A stretch of 64,000 nucleotides of DNA, taken from contig NZ_JAELVS010000001.1 of NCBI RefSeq assembly GCF_016427555.1, positions 186,001 through 250,000 of the forward strand, read 5' to 3'. Position 1 is the first letter of the stretch, and every line of letters begins with the position of its first letter. This document shows positions 27,630 to 36,648 of the stretch, in pieces. A program made the translations under genes and the position numbers. A model generated the notes under the pieces. It worked only from the letters and a program-made list of their open reading frames with translations. It was not told the DNA's origin and ran no database searches. The DNA is from Marinobacter litoralis (lineage in GTDB: Bacteria > Pseudomonadota > Gammaproteobacteria > Pseudomonadales > Oleiphilaceae).

Positions 27630-28691
27630 TTACATTCTTTCCCAAGGGTAGCCCTTGGCTTCAAGCTCACGCTCATATTTCATCAGCAGCGCTTGATACT
27701 CATCCCAAATTTTCTGACCATTCACTCCGTCGCGAGTGATGCTATCAATCCAGTCGCGGGCGTACCTTTCCGCAACCTTTTCCAGCTTCGCCCGCTCTTC
27801 TTCAGCCATCTCATATACCGTTACTTTTCTACCAATAGACCCCGTTTTCAAACCGTCGACAACGAGTTCCATTTCCTCAATCTGTAATCTGGCAGAATAG
27901 TCGATGGCGTTAGAACCCGCCTCGCGGATGATGGCCTGCTCTTCCTTCGAAAGATCTTCCCAGGCATAGAGGTTCATTAATGTGGCAAACCCGTTAATCT
28001 GCCCCCAGTTCACCAGTGTGACGTTATCGATTACCTCATAGGTCTTCAACGTACGTATGGTGTAAAGATAACTCGCGCTGCAGTCGACAAGTCCGGTATC
28101 CAGTGACTGATAGAAATCGCCTGCCGTTATGTTGACCAGGCTTGCGCCCAGTTCGTCCAGCACTTTGGCATAGGTAGCAATAGCGCGAACCCGTTTTCCC
28201 TTGATATCGTCTACGGTACGGATTGAGTGGCCACCACCGCATTCAAACTGAACACCTGTGCTGGAATAGCCGGTGACATAGACGAGCCCCTGCCGCGCCA
28301 GGAGCTCCTGCAATGTCTTGTTCGTGGTCATCAACTCGTACATGGCCCGAGTACCCACCCAGGGGTCTGATGAACCTACAGGTATATCGCCAATGGTCAA
28401 TGCTTTCAGTTTCTGGGGAGTATAGGCGGCGAGCATGGTGCCCATGTCTGCTGTGCCCCGGGACACACCATCGGTCATGGTTTTATAGTCGAGCAAGGCC
28501 CCACCCCAGTGTATATCGAACGTCAGTGTGCCGTCCGACAGTTGCTTCACTTCTTCCATAAAATGCTCGACTGCCTCTGCGCGGCTTCCACGGTTGGGCG
28601 ACCCCTCTGCAAAGCGCAACACCGTGTCTGCAGATACCGTACCGGCCATTGCCAGCGTCAAGACCAACCCTGAGGCCATACCTTTAAGCAT
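27630..28691 (-). CDS. TRAP transporter substrate-binding protein (DctP family), orphan
   Basis: 353 residues from ATG 28691, chosen because GGGGGAGAAATTT precedes it and a clean signal peptide (MLKGMASGLVLTLAMAGTVS) follows; the frame is open to 28754 but gives no signal peptide. TVLRFAEGSPNRGSRAEA, DPWVGTRAM, CGGGHSIRTVDDIKGKRVRA and the C-terminal KGYPWERM match the paralogues. No DctQ/DctM genes adjoin it, so it must share the permease at 18.2-20.1 kb or one outside the window. Confidence 0.92.
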   Translation of the reverse strand: MLKGMASGLVLTLAMAGTVSADTVLRFAEGSPNRGSRAEAVEHFMEEVKQLSDGTLTFDIHWGGALLDYKTMTDGVSRGTADMGTMLAAYTPQKLKALTIGDIPVGSSDPWVGTRAMYELMTTNKTLQELLARQGLVYVTGYSSTGVQFECGGGHSIRTVDDIKGKRVRAIATYAKVLDELGASLVNITAGDFYQSLDTGLVDCSASYLYTIRTLKTYEVIDNVTLVNWGQINGFATLMNLYAWEDLSKEEQAIIREAGSNAIDYSARLQIEEMELVVDGLKTGSIGRKVTVYEMAEEERAKLEKVAERYARDWIDSITRDGVNGQKIWDEYQALLMKYERELEAKGYPWERM

Positions 28692-28948
28692 AAATTTCTC
28701 CCCCAAAAAACAGAGCTCGATTAAATTGACCATAACACCGCCAGCCGCCTCCAACCACTACAACTTATAGCTACTGACCATGCCTAATAACTATAAAAGC
28801 TCTTCTCAGAAACAGTCCAAAAGATGATGGCCGCGCACTATGTTAAAAAAGCATACCCAGGCAAACATTTATTTATTGGTCGCCGGAGGAGCCCCGTGCC
28901 AATCTTGGAGGATTAACCGGCCACACTTTAAGAAAAGGCGAAATAGCG

Positions 28949-29728
28949 ATGAGTGATTTATTAGTGGAATGGCAGGATGACCTGCTCATTTTGACCCTGA
29001 ACCGGGCAGAGAAACTGAATGCGCTCACCAACGAAATGCGCGAAGGGTTGATTCACGCCCTTTCCGAACAGAAAAACGAGCCTCGAGCCCGTGCGATCCT
29101 TATCCGCGCTGCCGGGCGCGGCTTTTGCGTTGGCGCAGACCTTCAACCCGACAAGATTCTGTCTCGGCGCGAGACCATTCAGCAGGAAATGGAAGCGGGC
29201 ATAAACCAGGTTGTTGCTTTGATGCGTAGCGTCCCTGTACCCATTGTTGCGGCGGTGAACGGCCCTGCCGCAGGCGCCGGCTTCAGTATTGCCCTGGCAG
29301 CCGATGTTGCCATTGCAAACGAATCTGCAACCTTTGGCCTGGCATTTGCGCGAATTGGCGCGGTTCTCGATGGGGGTGCGTCTTATTTTCTGTCAAGAAC
29401 AATCGGCGCCGCACGTACCAGAGCGCTGGCAATGCTGGGGAAAAGTATATCTGCAGCAGAGGCACTGGAAATGCGGCTGATTTACGGTGTCAGCGAAGAT
29501 TCCCGGCTGCAGGATGATGCCCTGGCGCTCGCGCTTCAACTCGCCAAAGGTCCCACGGTGGCCCTCGGTTTGATTAAAGCCGAAGTCGAGATGGCTCAGA
29601 CAGCGGCGCTGGACGAGGTGCTCACATTTGAGGCCCGCTGTCAGGGCAAGGCCTTCAAAACGGAGGATTTTGAAGAAGGGATCACAGCGTTCCAGCACAG
29701 GCGCCCGGCTGAGTTCAAGGGAAGATAG
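28949..29728 (+). CDS. enoyl-CoA hydratase/isomerase family protein
   Basis: 259 residues. MSDLLVEWQDDLLILTLNR start, then GFCVGADLQPDK and VNGPAAGAGFSIALAADV as the CoA-binding/oxyanion loops. AAGGCGAAATAGCG precedes the ATG. Single plus-strand gene facing the long minus-strand operon; the two are separated by a perfect 20-bp hairpin. Length and motifs fit the PaaG/crotonase group; exact substrate unknown. Confidence 0.92.
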   Translation: MSDLLVEWQDDLLILTLNRAEKLNALTNEMREGLIHALSEQKNEPRARAILIRAAGRGFCVGADLQPDKILSRRETIQQEMEAGINQVVALMRSVPVPIVAAVNGPAAGAGFSIALAADVAIANESATFGLAFARIGAVLDGGASYFLSRTIGAARTRALAMLGKSISAAEALEMRLIYGVSEDSRLQDDALALALQLAKGPTVALGLIKAEVEMAQTAALDEVLTFEARCQGKAFKTEDFEEGITAFQHRRPAEFKGR

Positions 29729-29767
29729 GCCACCCAAAATCCTGCAGGTTCGGAGCACAAGGCTCCG

Positions 29768-29815
29768 CCGGCCTTGGCGATGGCTCAACGGTCGCTGAGC
29801 CATCGCCAAGGCCGG
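29768..29815. terminator. perfect 20-bp inverted repeat between convergent genes
   Basis: 29768-29787 and 29796-29815 are exact reverse complements (starting CCGGCCTTGG) around an eight-base loop ACGGTCGC. It lies between the convergent stops at 29728 and 29829. There is no T tract, so it may act as a rho-assisted or bidirectional barrier, or as a REP-like element. It marks the 3' end of the 14-gene operon. Confidence 0.65.
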
Positions 29816-29828
29816 ACTGCTCGGATCA

Positions 29829-31385
29829 TCAGATACTGCGCCCGGCCGACTGCCAGTATTTATCCCTCAGGCGGCGCTTGAAGATCTTGCCGGAATCCTC
29901 CCGTGGCAGGTCGCGCCCAACCTCAATGCGGCGAGGTACTTTATATCCCGCCAGATGCTCGCGCAGATAAACCTCCACGTTCTGGACGTCTATCTTGTTA
30001 CCGTCATCCGTTTCAATCACCGCCATCACCGATTCACCGAACTCCTCATCGGGAATACCAAAGACGGCACAGTCTTTAATACCCGGGCAGTTGTGCAACA
30101 CTTCTTCAATTTCCGCCGGGTAGATGTTCACCCCCCCGGAGATGATCATGTCTTTGACCCGATCGGCAATAAACAAAAAGCCGTCTTCGTCAAAATAGCC
30201 CATGTCACCAGAGGTAATGTAGCCATCCCGATCAATGGCAGCACGCTCTTCGGGTTTACGGTTATAGGTGAAGTCCATATTCGGGAAGCGCGAATAGATT
30301 TCACCCACCTGCCCCGCGGGCAGTATGTTCCCCTCGGGATCAAGGATGCGAACATCCGCTTCGGGCACGGTTTTCCCCACAGTGCCGGGCTTTAACAGCG
30401 CCTGCTCAGAGGTACACGCGGTCACCGCGCCGGACTCTGTCGACCCGTAAAACTCATTGATCACCGGGCCAAACCACTTGATCATCCGGGTTTTCACGTC
30501 GGCCGGGCAAGGCGCTGCAGCATGCACAACAAACTCTATGCTGGATACGTAGTACTTGTTACGCACGTCGTCTGGCAACTTCAGCAGCCGGATAAACATG
30601 ATCGGCACCATAATCGCAGCCGTAATGGCGTAGTCCTCGACTGTGGCAAGGAACGACTCCGCATCGAAGCGCGGAACGATGACCAACACATCAGAAATTT
30701 TAGACGCCTGCATGCCAAAGCTGTTGGGGGCGCTGTGATACAGCGGGCCGGGGACTATAGCGCGCGCCCCTTCTTTACACCCGTACACCCGTGACCGGAA
30801 CTCTTGCATCACTCTGGCATTTTCCGGGTCCAGTGGCGTCCGCCTTACGCCTTTCGGATGCCCGGTGGTGCCAGAGGTATAAATCATCGAGGAAGGCCCT
30901 TCCCGGGGAGGATCGGCAATCGGATCCGATGCCGCCAGCCACTCGGCGAAGGCAATTTGATCGCTTGGTACCGTGCAGTTTTCAGGCGCAATGCCAAAGG
31001 CGTCGCTCAGCGCCTTGGGTGTCTCCACCAGAATGCATTTCACATCCTCGGGAATTTCATTTCTGACCTTGCGCCAAAGATCCGCATGGATCACCAGAAT
31101 TTTTGCCGCGCAGTCGTCGAGGATATAGGTCAGTTCCTCGCCCACCAGATGCCAATTGACTGGCACGGCATAACCACCAATGTAGGCGGTGGCTCTGGAC
31201 ACCGTCAGAAAAGGAATATCGTTTCGCATGAAAATGGCAACGCAATCGCCCGGCTCAATTCCAGCCTGTTTCAGGCCGCTTGCGGCGCGTTTGATATCGC
31301 TCTGGAACTCCTCGTGACTGAGATGCTGGTCACCACAAACGATCCCGGTCAGGGTGCGCTTATTCTGCTTCTGGGTAATCATCAA
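29829..31385 (-). CDS. AMP-forming acyl-CoA synthetase, last gene of the 14-gene operon
   Basis: 518 residues. MIYTSGTTGHPKGVRR is the ATP loop, followed by EFYGSTESG, SGDMGYFDEDGF and the C-terminal REDSGKIFKRRLRDKYW with the catalytic Lys. It should activate the free acid that feeds the operon's beta-oxidation. ATG at 31385 has GGAGG upstream (an adjacent second ATG is possible). 47 bases after the hydratase stop. Confidence 0.93.
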   Translation of the reverse strand: MMITQKQNKRTLTGIVCGDQHLSHEEFQSDIKRAASGLKQAGIEPGDCVAIFMRNDIPFLTVSRATAYIGGYAVPVNWHLVGEELTYILDDCAAKILVIHADLWRKVRNEIPEDVKCILVETPKALSDAFGIAPENCTVPSDQIAFAEWLAASDPIADPPREGPSSMIYTSGTTGHPKGVRRTPLDPENARVMQEFRSRVYGCKEGARAIVPGPLYHSAPNSFGMQASKISDVLVIVPRFDAESFLATVEDYAITAAIMVPIMFIRLLKLPDDVRNKYYVSSIEFVVHAAAPCPADVKTRMIKWFGPVINEFYGSTESGAVTACTSEQALLKPGTVGKTVPEADVRILDPEGNILPAGQVGEIYSRFPNMDFTYNRKPEERAAIDRDGYITSGDMGYFDEDGFLFIADRVKDMIISGGVNIYPAEIEEVLHNCPGIKDCAVFGIPDEEFGESVMAVIETDDGNKIDVQNVEVYLREHLAGYKVPRRIEVGRDLPREDSGKIFKRRLRDKYWQSAGRSI

Positions 31386-31432
31386 TCGGGTACCTCCTGT
31401 ATCTGTGCAAACTGGATGTGAGCAGGGTGCGG

Positions 31433-32227
31433 CTACTTGCCGGTAAACCGGGGCTTGCGCTTTTCATTAAATGCGCGCACTCCCTCAACCCAGTCATCCG
31501 ATGCCGCACAGTCACCAAAGAATTCGGCTTCCGCTTGCAGCTGGGCTTCCAGTGAGGTGTTCAGCGATTGCAGGATCAGCCGTTTGGTATTGCCGTAAGC
31601 CCGTGTTGGCCCCTTGGCCAGACGCTCAGCCATGGCGCGGGTGCGCTCCTCCAGGGTGCCCTCGGGAACCACCCAATTGATCATGCCCATGTCAGCCGCT
31701 TCCTGGGCGGAAAAGCGATCCCCCAGCAGTGCAATTTCCATGGCTTTCTTCACACCCACAATCCTTGGGAGCTGGTAGGTACCCGAGCCGTCCGGACTGC
31801 CACCAATACCGGTATACGCCAGCGTGAAAAAGGCTTTCTCACTGGCCATAACCAGGTCACAGCACAATGCGATACTGACCCCGGCTCCCGCCGCCGCACC
31901 CTGCACACTGGCAAGGATGGGCTTTTTCAGATTACGCATCAGGTACATGATGGGATGAAGGTCATGGATACGGTTGGTAAATCGGACACGGCGCGCTTCC
32001 TTCGGCATCTCCGTGAACTCCATGAATGACTTCACATCACCGCCGGCCATAAAGTGTTCCCCTGCACCCTGTAAAACGACGCAGCGAACCTCATCGTCAC
32101 TGCTGACCTGCTCAAGGCGCTCACGCAACTGGCCACGCATTTCCGTTGACAATGCATTGCGGGCCTCAGGACGGTTCATCGTCAGGTAAGCCACGCCGTT
32201 TTCAACTTGATACAGTAATACGCTCAT
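31433..32227 (-). CDS. enoyl-CoA hydratase family protein
   Basis: 264 residues from ATG 32227 (MSVLLYQVENGVAYLTMNRP), with GAGG 11 bases upstream; the 12 residues further upstream lack a ribosome site. HFMAGGDVKSFMEF and VQGAAAGAGVSIALCCDLVMA are the CoA-binding loops. Thirteenth gene of the operon. A crotonase-type hydratase here beside a hotdog hydratase-2 at 34.7 kb means the operon encodes both stereochemical types of enoyl-CoA hydration. Confidence 0.92.
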   Translation of the reverse strand: MSVLLYQVENGVAYLTMNRPEARNALSTEMRGQLRERLEQVSSDDEVRCVVLQGAGEHFMAGGDVKSFMEFTEMPKEARRVRFTNRIHDLHPIMYLMRNLKKPILASVQGAAAGAGVSIALCCDLVMASEKAFFTLAYTGIGGSPDGSGTYQLPRIVGVKKAMEIALLGDRFSAQEAADMGMINWVVPEGTLEERTRAMAERLAKGPTRAYGNTKRLILQSLNTSLEAQLQAEAEFFGDCAASDDWVEGVRAFNEKRKPRFTGK

Positions 32228-32263
32228 TGTTTTTATTACCTCGCGATAACGGGTTGAAGTCAT

Positions 32264-33394
32264 TTAGCTGCAGGCTTTTTGACTCCGCAGCTGATCAATT
32301 TGAGCTTTGCTGTAACCGATTTCCCGCATTAGCGCGTCCGTGTCCTGGCCGTAGGGGCGAGCTGCAAACTCAACTCGAGCCTCGGTACGACTGAACCTTG
32401 GCGCAGGCGCCGGTTGCTTCATGCCACCTATGTCCACGTAGGTGTTTCGCTCAAGGTTATGGGGGTGGGATTGCGCCTCGATCAGATCCAGCACCGGTGC
32501 AAAGCAGATGTCGCTGCCTTCCATCAGCTCACACCATTCATCGCGGGTTTTCTGCTTGATGGTATCGGCCACTATGTCTGACAGTTCAGGCCACTTGCTC
32601 TTGTCCATCTGGTCGGCGAACTTGTCCGCCGGCAAGCCGGCAACCTCGATCAACTGGGCGTAGAACTGGGGCTCAATGGAACCCAGTGAAATGTACTTGC
32701 CGTCCGCTGTTTCATAGGTGTCGTAAAAATGGGCACCGGAGTCGAGCCGGTTTACACCGCGCTCAAGGCTGTGAGTTCCGCGTTCGTGGGCCGAGTTGAA
32801 CATGGACATCAGCACCGCCGAGCCATCGGTCATGGCGGCATCAATCACCTGGCCTTTACCGGACTTCTGGGTTTCCAGCAAGGCGCATACAATGCCAAAC
32901 GCCAGCATCATGCCACCGCCACCAAAATCGCCCACCAGGTTTAACGGTGGTACGGGCTTTTCACCCTTCCTGCCGACTGCGTGCAGCGCACCGGTCAGGG
33001 CGATGTAGTTAATATCGTGACCGGCCGCCTGCGACATGGGGCCGTACTGACCCCAGCCGGTCATGCGGCCATAGACCAGCCTCGGATTGACTGCCAGGCA
33101 ATCATCTGGCCCTACGCCAAGCTTTTCAGTCACCCCGGGGCGGAAACCCTCCAGCAAGGCGTCGGCGGTTTCTACCAGTTTCAACAGGGCCGAAACGCCT
33201 TCTGGGGTCTTCAGGTTCAGGGCAATCGAGCGTTTGCCACGGCGACTGCAATCCAGCTCTGGCTGCTCGGCTGTAACCCCAACCCGCTCGACACTGATGA
33301 CTTCAGCGCCCATGTCCGCGAGCATCATGCCGCAAAAAGGACCCGGACCTATGCCCGCCAATTCAACAATACGAAACCCGTGTAATGGGCCCAT
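32264..33394 (-). CDS. alpha-methylacyl-CoA racemase (CaiB/BaiF family)
   Basis: 376 residues from ATG 33394 (MGPLHGFRIVELAGIGPGPF), with AGGAGAGAGTCA upstream; nine further residues upstream are unlikely. The two racemase residues are visible in GHDINYIALTGALHAVG (His) and NLVGDFGGGGMMLAFG (Asp), which separate true racemases from CoA transferases of the same family. Racemases convert (R)- to (S)-2-methylacyl-CoA so that the acyl-CoA dehydrogenase can act. Strong hint that the operon degrades 2-methyl-branched acids (isoprenoid or steroid side-chain type). Confidence 0.88.
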   Translation of the reverse strand: MGPLHGFRIVELAGIGPGPFCGMMLADMGAEVISVERVGVTAEQPELDCSRRGKRSIALNLKTPEGVSALLKLVETADALLEGFRPGVTEKLGVGPDDCLAVNPRLVYGRMTGWGQYGPMSQAAGHDINYIALTGALHAVGRKGEKPVPPLNLVGDFGGGGMMLAFGIVCALLETQKSGKGQVIDAAMTDGSAVLMSMFNSAHERGTHSLERGVNRLDSGAHFYDTYETADGKYISLGSIEPQFYAQLIEVAGLPADKFADQMDKSKWPELSDIVADTIKQKTRDEWCELMEGSDICFAPVLDLIEAQSHPHNLERNTYVDIGGMKQPAPAPRFSRTEARVEFAARPYGQDTDALMREIGYSKAQIDQLRSQKACS

Positions 33395-33429
33395 TGACTC
33401 TCTCCTATTAATCCTGGGCACCGGCCTGT

Positions 33430-34662
33430 TTAATTCGGGGTATGGCCGGCGACAATCTTCTGATCAAACAAACGGGCGATTTCGGTGCTGCTCATCCCAA
33501 GCGTGTCCGCAAGAATTTCTTCGGTATGCTCTCCCAGATGAGGCGCCCTTCGTACCGGCTGCTTTTCAACTGAGGTGAATCGCAGCGGGTTATCCGGCAT
33601 CAGGTAGGTGCCGATGCCCGGCTGCTCCACCATGTCAAACAGTGGGTTATCTATCGAGCAGTCGCGGTCGTTTTCCACCGCTTCTTTCACGGTCTGGTAT
33701 TTGCCCCAGCAGACACCGCCGTTATCCAGCGCGCTTTGTACCTCGGAAAAGTTCCGGGCGCGGAACCAGGGCTCGAGTATTTCGGTAATCTGGATGCGGC
33801 CTTTGTAACGATCGCCTTCCTGCCTGAAGTTGAGGCCGGACCGGGTCTCCAGCTCGCTGATCTGGGCTTCCGTCCCGGTTACACTCACGATGGCACGCCA
33901 TTGGTTGGGGCTAACGCCAACGATCATCACCCGCTCGCCATCTTTGCATTGGAAATCGTGGCCATAGGTGCCGTAGATGTGATTGCCAATGGCATCGCGA
34001 TCGGCGTTATTGATCATGGCCTCGGCGATATAACCCAGATTGCCCAGGGTGGCCCAAGCGACATCGGCCAGGGCGATTTTCACCAGCTGCCCTTCCCCGG
34101 TGCGCGAGCGGTGCCTCTCAGCGGCCAGCAGCCCCAGCGCAATTTGCTGGCCGGTAATGACGTCCCACGCCGGCATAGGGTTGTTCAAGGGGCCGGCCGC
34201 GGTCCCGCCGCTGCCGGTCAGCGAGGGAAACCCAACCTTGCAGTTCACCGTATAATCCAGCGCACTGCCGCCGTGGCGATCGCCAGTCAGGTTGAGATAT
34301 ATCAGGTCTTCCCGGTGCTGGCGCAGGCGTTCATAGGCCATCCAGCCTTTCGCCGGGAAGTTGGTCAGGAACATGCCCGCCTGATCACCCGGAGCGGCCA
34401 CCAGGCGCGTTAGCAGCTCCTGGCCTTCCGGCTTGCGAAAGTCCACCGCAATCGAGCGCTTGCCCTTATTCAGGCTGTGCCAATACAGGCTGCGCTGATC
34501 CGCGGTCACCGGCCACCGGTTGTAGTCAATGCCACCACCGATCGGATCAAAACGAATCACGTCGGCACCAAGCTGAGCCAGCGTCATGCCCCCGGAAGGC
34601 GCGGCCACAAAGGCACTGCCCTCCACCACTCTGAGTCCCGACAAGATGTTCTGCATAGCCAT
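33430..34662 (-). CDS. mct: CaiB-family CoA transferase, 2-methylfumaryl-CoA isomerase (mesaconyl-CoA C1-C4 transferase)-like
   Basis: 410 residues. The opening LSGLRVVEGSAFVAAPSGG, followed by MTLAQLGADVIRFDPIGGG, and later NKGKRSIAVDFR, NFPAKGWMAYERL, DYTVNCKVGFP, AWDVITGQQIALGLLAAERH and FDMVEQPGIGTYLMP match, from memory, the 2-methylfumaryl-CoA isomerase (Mct) of the 3-hydroxypropionate bicycle, including its length. The Asp in AWDVITG is the expected acyl-anchoring residue. It would move CoA between the carboxyls of mesaconate. Two in-frame ATGs (34662, 34656); GGAG is better spaced for 34656. Its partners, a C4-CoA hydratase-like and a lyase-like gene, are in the same operon at 42.2-44.0 kb. 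Confidence 0.8.
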   Translation of the reverse strand: MAMQNILSGLRVVEGSAFVAAPSGGMTLAQLGADVIRFDPIGGGIDYNRWPVTADQRSLYWHSLNKGKRSIAVDFRKPEGQELLTRLVAAPGDQAGMFLTNFPAKGWMAYERLRQHREDLIYLNLTGDRHGGSALDYTVNCKVGFPSLTGSGGTAAGPLNNPMPAWDVITGQQIALGLLAAERHRSRTGEGQLVKIALADVAWATLGNLGYIAEAMINNADRDAIGNHIYGTYGHDFQCKDGERVMIVGVSPNQWRAIVSVTGTEAQISELETRSGLNFRQEGDRYKGRIQITEILEPWFRARNFSEVQSALDNGGVCWGKYQTVKEAVENDRDCSIDNPLFDMVEQPGIGTYLMPDNPLRFTSVEKQPVRRAPHLGEHTEEILADTLGMSSTEIARLFDQKIVAGHTPN

Positions 34663-34691
34663 GCTCCGTGTTATCAGGTTGTTGCGAATGC

Positions 34692-35549
34692 TCAGCTAAC
34701 TTCGGCGTAGCCGTTGTTAATCACCACCAGATCACGCTCAACCGACCGGCAGCGGAAAGCGATCTTGTTGCCGTCACGCCACATTTCCGTGCGAATGGTT
34801 TCACCCGGGTACACAGGCGCCGAGAAGCGCAGGCGCATGCGGTGGAAGCGCGCCGGATCATAGTCGCACAAGGTTTTCAGCAGGGCGTGCGTCGCCACAC
34901 CGAAGGTGCACAGGCCATGCAGTATCGGCTTTTCAAACCCGGCTTTGCGGGCAACGCTGGGGGAGGCGTGCAGGGGGTTGAAGTCACCGGACAAGCGATA
35001 GATCAAGGCAGCCTGGTCGAGGGTTGGCAGGTCACACACCAGATCCGGCTCACGCTCGGGAATACGATCCGGAGCAGAACGCGACGTAGACGGGCCACCA
35101 AAGCCGCCATCACCCCGTGCCATAGTGGTGCTACGCAGTGTGCACAGGTCTTCACCGGTCGCCTTGTCACGGACAACACGCTCGGACACGATCAGCGCTC
35201 CCCTGCCTTCGCCTTTATCAATGATCTCAGTGATCCTGGTGGTGGCTTCCACCACACCGGAAGCGGGCAGGGGTTTGTGGATAATGACTTCCTGGCCGGC
35301 GTGCAGCACCTTAACCCAGTCAATGCCTGTGTCTGGCTCGCGCACCCAGAATCCCGGGTAGGCCAGTACCACACTCATGCTTGGCAGCGCCTTGAGACCG
35401 TCCTCATAGACAAACTGCAGGCAGTCTTCATTCAAGGGGTCGTTGCCCAGACCCACACCCAAGGCATACAGCATGGTATCTTTTTCAGTGTAGTCGTGGG
35501 TGAGCGTTTCAAACTTGCGGTTCAAAAGCTTGTCGTAGTCAATTGCCAT
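34692..35549 (-). CDS. MaoC-type enoyl-CoA hydratase 2
   Basis: 285 residues with two hotdog repeats. The hydratase-2 motif is complete in the C-terminal half: YRLSGDFNPLHASPSVARKA followed by GFEKPILHGLCTFG, with Asp and His as the catalytic pair. The N-terminal MAIDYDKLLNRKFETLTHDY is like the hydratase part of peroxisomal multifunctional enzyme 2. It hydrates 2-enoyl-CoA to (3R)-hydroxyacyl-CoA. The SDR that would oxidise this product is 90 bases upstream, so the pair equals a split MFE-2. ATG at 35549 follows AGGAAATGAATC. Confidence 0.92.
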   Translation of the reverse strand: MAIDYDKLLNRKFETLTHDYTEKDTMLYALGVGLGNDPLNEDCLQFVYEDGLKALPSMSVVLAYPGFWVREPDTGIDWVKVLHAGQEVIIHKPLPASGVVEATTRITEIIDKGEGRGALIVSERVVRDKATGEDLCTLRSTTMARGDGGFGGPSTSRSAPDRIPEREPDLVCDLPTLDQAALIYRLSGDFNPLHASPSVARKAGFEKPILHGLCTFGVATHALLKTLCDYDPARFHRMRLRFSAPVYPGETIRTEMWRDGNKIAFRCRSVERDLVVINNGYAEVS

Positions 35550-35639
35550 GATTCATTTCCTGTTAATGGCCGGTACCGGCGCAGTTTCCGTGCTCCGGAA
35601 AACTGCGCACTGCTCAAACAAGGGGTCTTGAGTCTGGTG

Positions 35640-36560
35640 TTAGAACGGATCCCAGCTGAAGATGTCTGCAGAGCGGTCCAGCTTGTAGAAATCACCTTCA
35701 AACGCTGGCAGCACCCGGCTCAGCACCGTTTCCGGAGTCCAGCCTTCCAAGGTGTGGGCTGAACGGATAGGCCGTGGCTGGCTGAACAGGAAGATTTCAT
35801 TGTTGCGCACACCAAAAATCTGGCCAGTCACATGCTTGGCTGCATCGCTGCACAGAGTCACTGCCAGGGTGGCGATCTTGTCTGGCGTCATCTGCTGAAT
35901 CTTGGCAACGCGGGCTTTCTCTTCTTCGGTTTCCGTTGGGATGGTGCCGATCAACCGGCTCCAGGCAAACGGCGCGATGCAGTTGGAGGTTACCCCGAAA
36001 CGGCTCATATCCAGGGCCATCGACTTGGAAAGACCAACAATGCCGGACTTGGCCGCAGCGTAGTTAGCCTGACCAAAGTTGCCAATCAAGCCAGATGTGG
36101 ACGTCATGTTCACAAAGGTACCACTGCCTTGCTCGCGGAAGTGCGTAGCGGCGGCACGGCTGACGTTGAAGCTGCCTTTCAGGTGAACCGCGATCACGGA
36201 ATCCCAGTCGGCTTCGGTCATCTTGTGGAAGATACCGTCGCGCAGGTTACCGGCGTTGTTGATAACACCGTCGATGCGACCAAAGTTGTCGATGGCTGTC
36301 TGGATGATGTTCTGGGCAGCATCCCAGTCTGTAACGCTGTCGTAGTTGCTGACAGCTTCGCCGCCGGCCTTCTTGATCTCGCTTACCACTTCGTCCGCCG
36401 GGGTCTGATCACCACCGGTGCCGTCTCCGGCACCACCGAGGTCGTTAACCACCACTTTGGCACCGTGTTCAGCCAGCATGATCGAGGTGGCACGACCAAT
36501 TCCGCGACCGCCACCGGTCACAACGATGACTTTACCTTCCAATAACTTTGAATCGCTCAT
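35640..36560 (-). CDS. SDR 3-hydroxyacyl-CoA dehydrogenase, 17beta-HSD4 (MFE-2) type
   Basis: 306 residues. NAD site TGGGRGIG at about 14-21, the VVVNDLGG stretch typical of the MFE-2 dehydrogenase domain, NNAG, and the Ser-Tyr-Lys catalytic set in STSG...NYAAAKSG. The length beyond 250 residues includes the C-terminal extension of that type. Oxidises (3R)-hydroxyacyl-CoA to the 3-keto compound. ATG at 36560 follows GGAGCCTATT. Ninth gene of the operon, between ACAD and hydratase 2. Confidence 0.92.
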   Translation of the reverse strand: MSDSKLLEGKVIVVTGGGRGIGRATSIMLAEHGAKVVVNDLGGAGDGTGGDQTPADEVVSEIKKAGGEAVSNYDSVTDWDAAQNIIQTAIDNFGRIDGVINNAGNLRDGIFHKMTEADWDSVIAVHLKGSFNVSRAAATHFREQGSGTFVNMTSTSGLIGNFGQANYAAAKSGIVGLSKSMALDMSRFGVTSNCIAPFAWSRLIGTIPTETEEEKARVAKIQQMTPDKIATLAVTLCSDAAKHVTGQIFGVRNNEIFLFSQPRPIRSAHTLEGWTPETVLSRVLPAFEGDFYKLDRSADIFSWDPF

Positions 36561-36648
36561 AATAGGCTCCGCTTAGTTCAACTTGTTTTCGTTCAAGGTT
36601 GTTGCGGCATTCGGCACCGCGTTTATCAATCACACTTCACCAGCGTGT

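Noticed and set aside
34668-35762. 364-codon plus-strand open frame
   Set aside because: Antisense to the hydratase-2 and SDR genes, which have full catalytic motifs.
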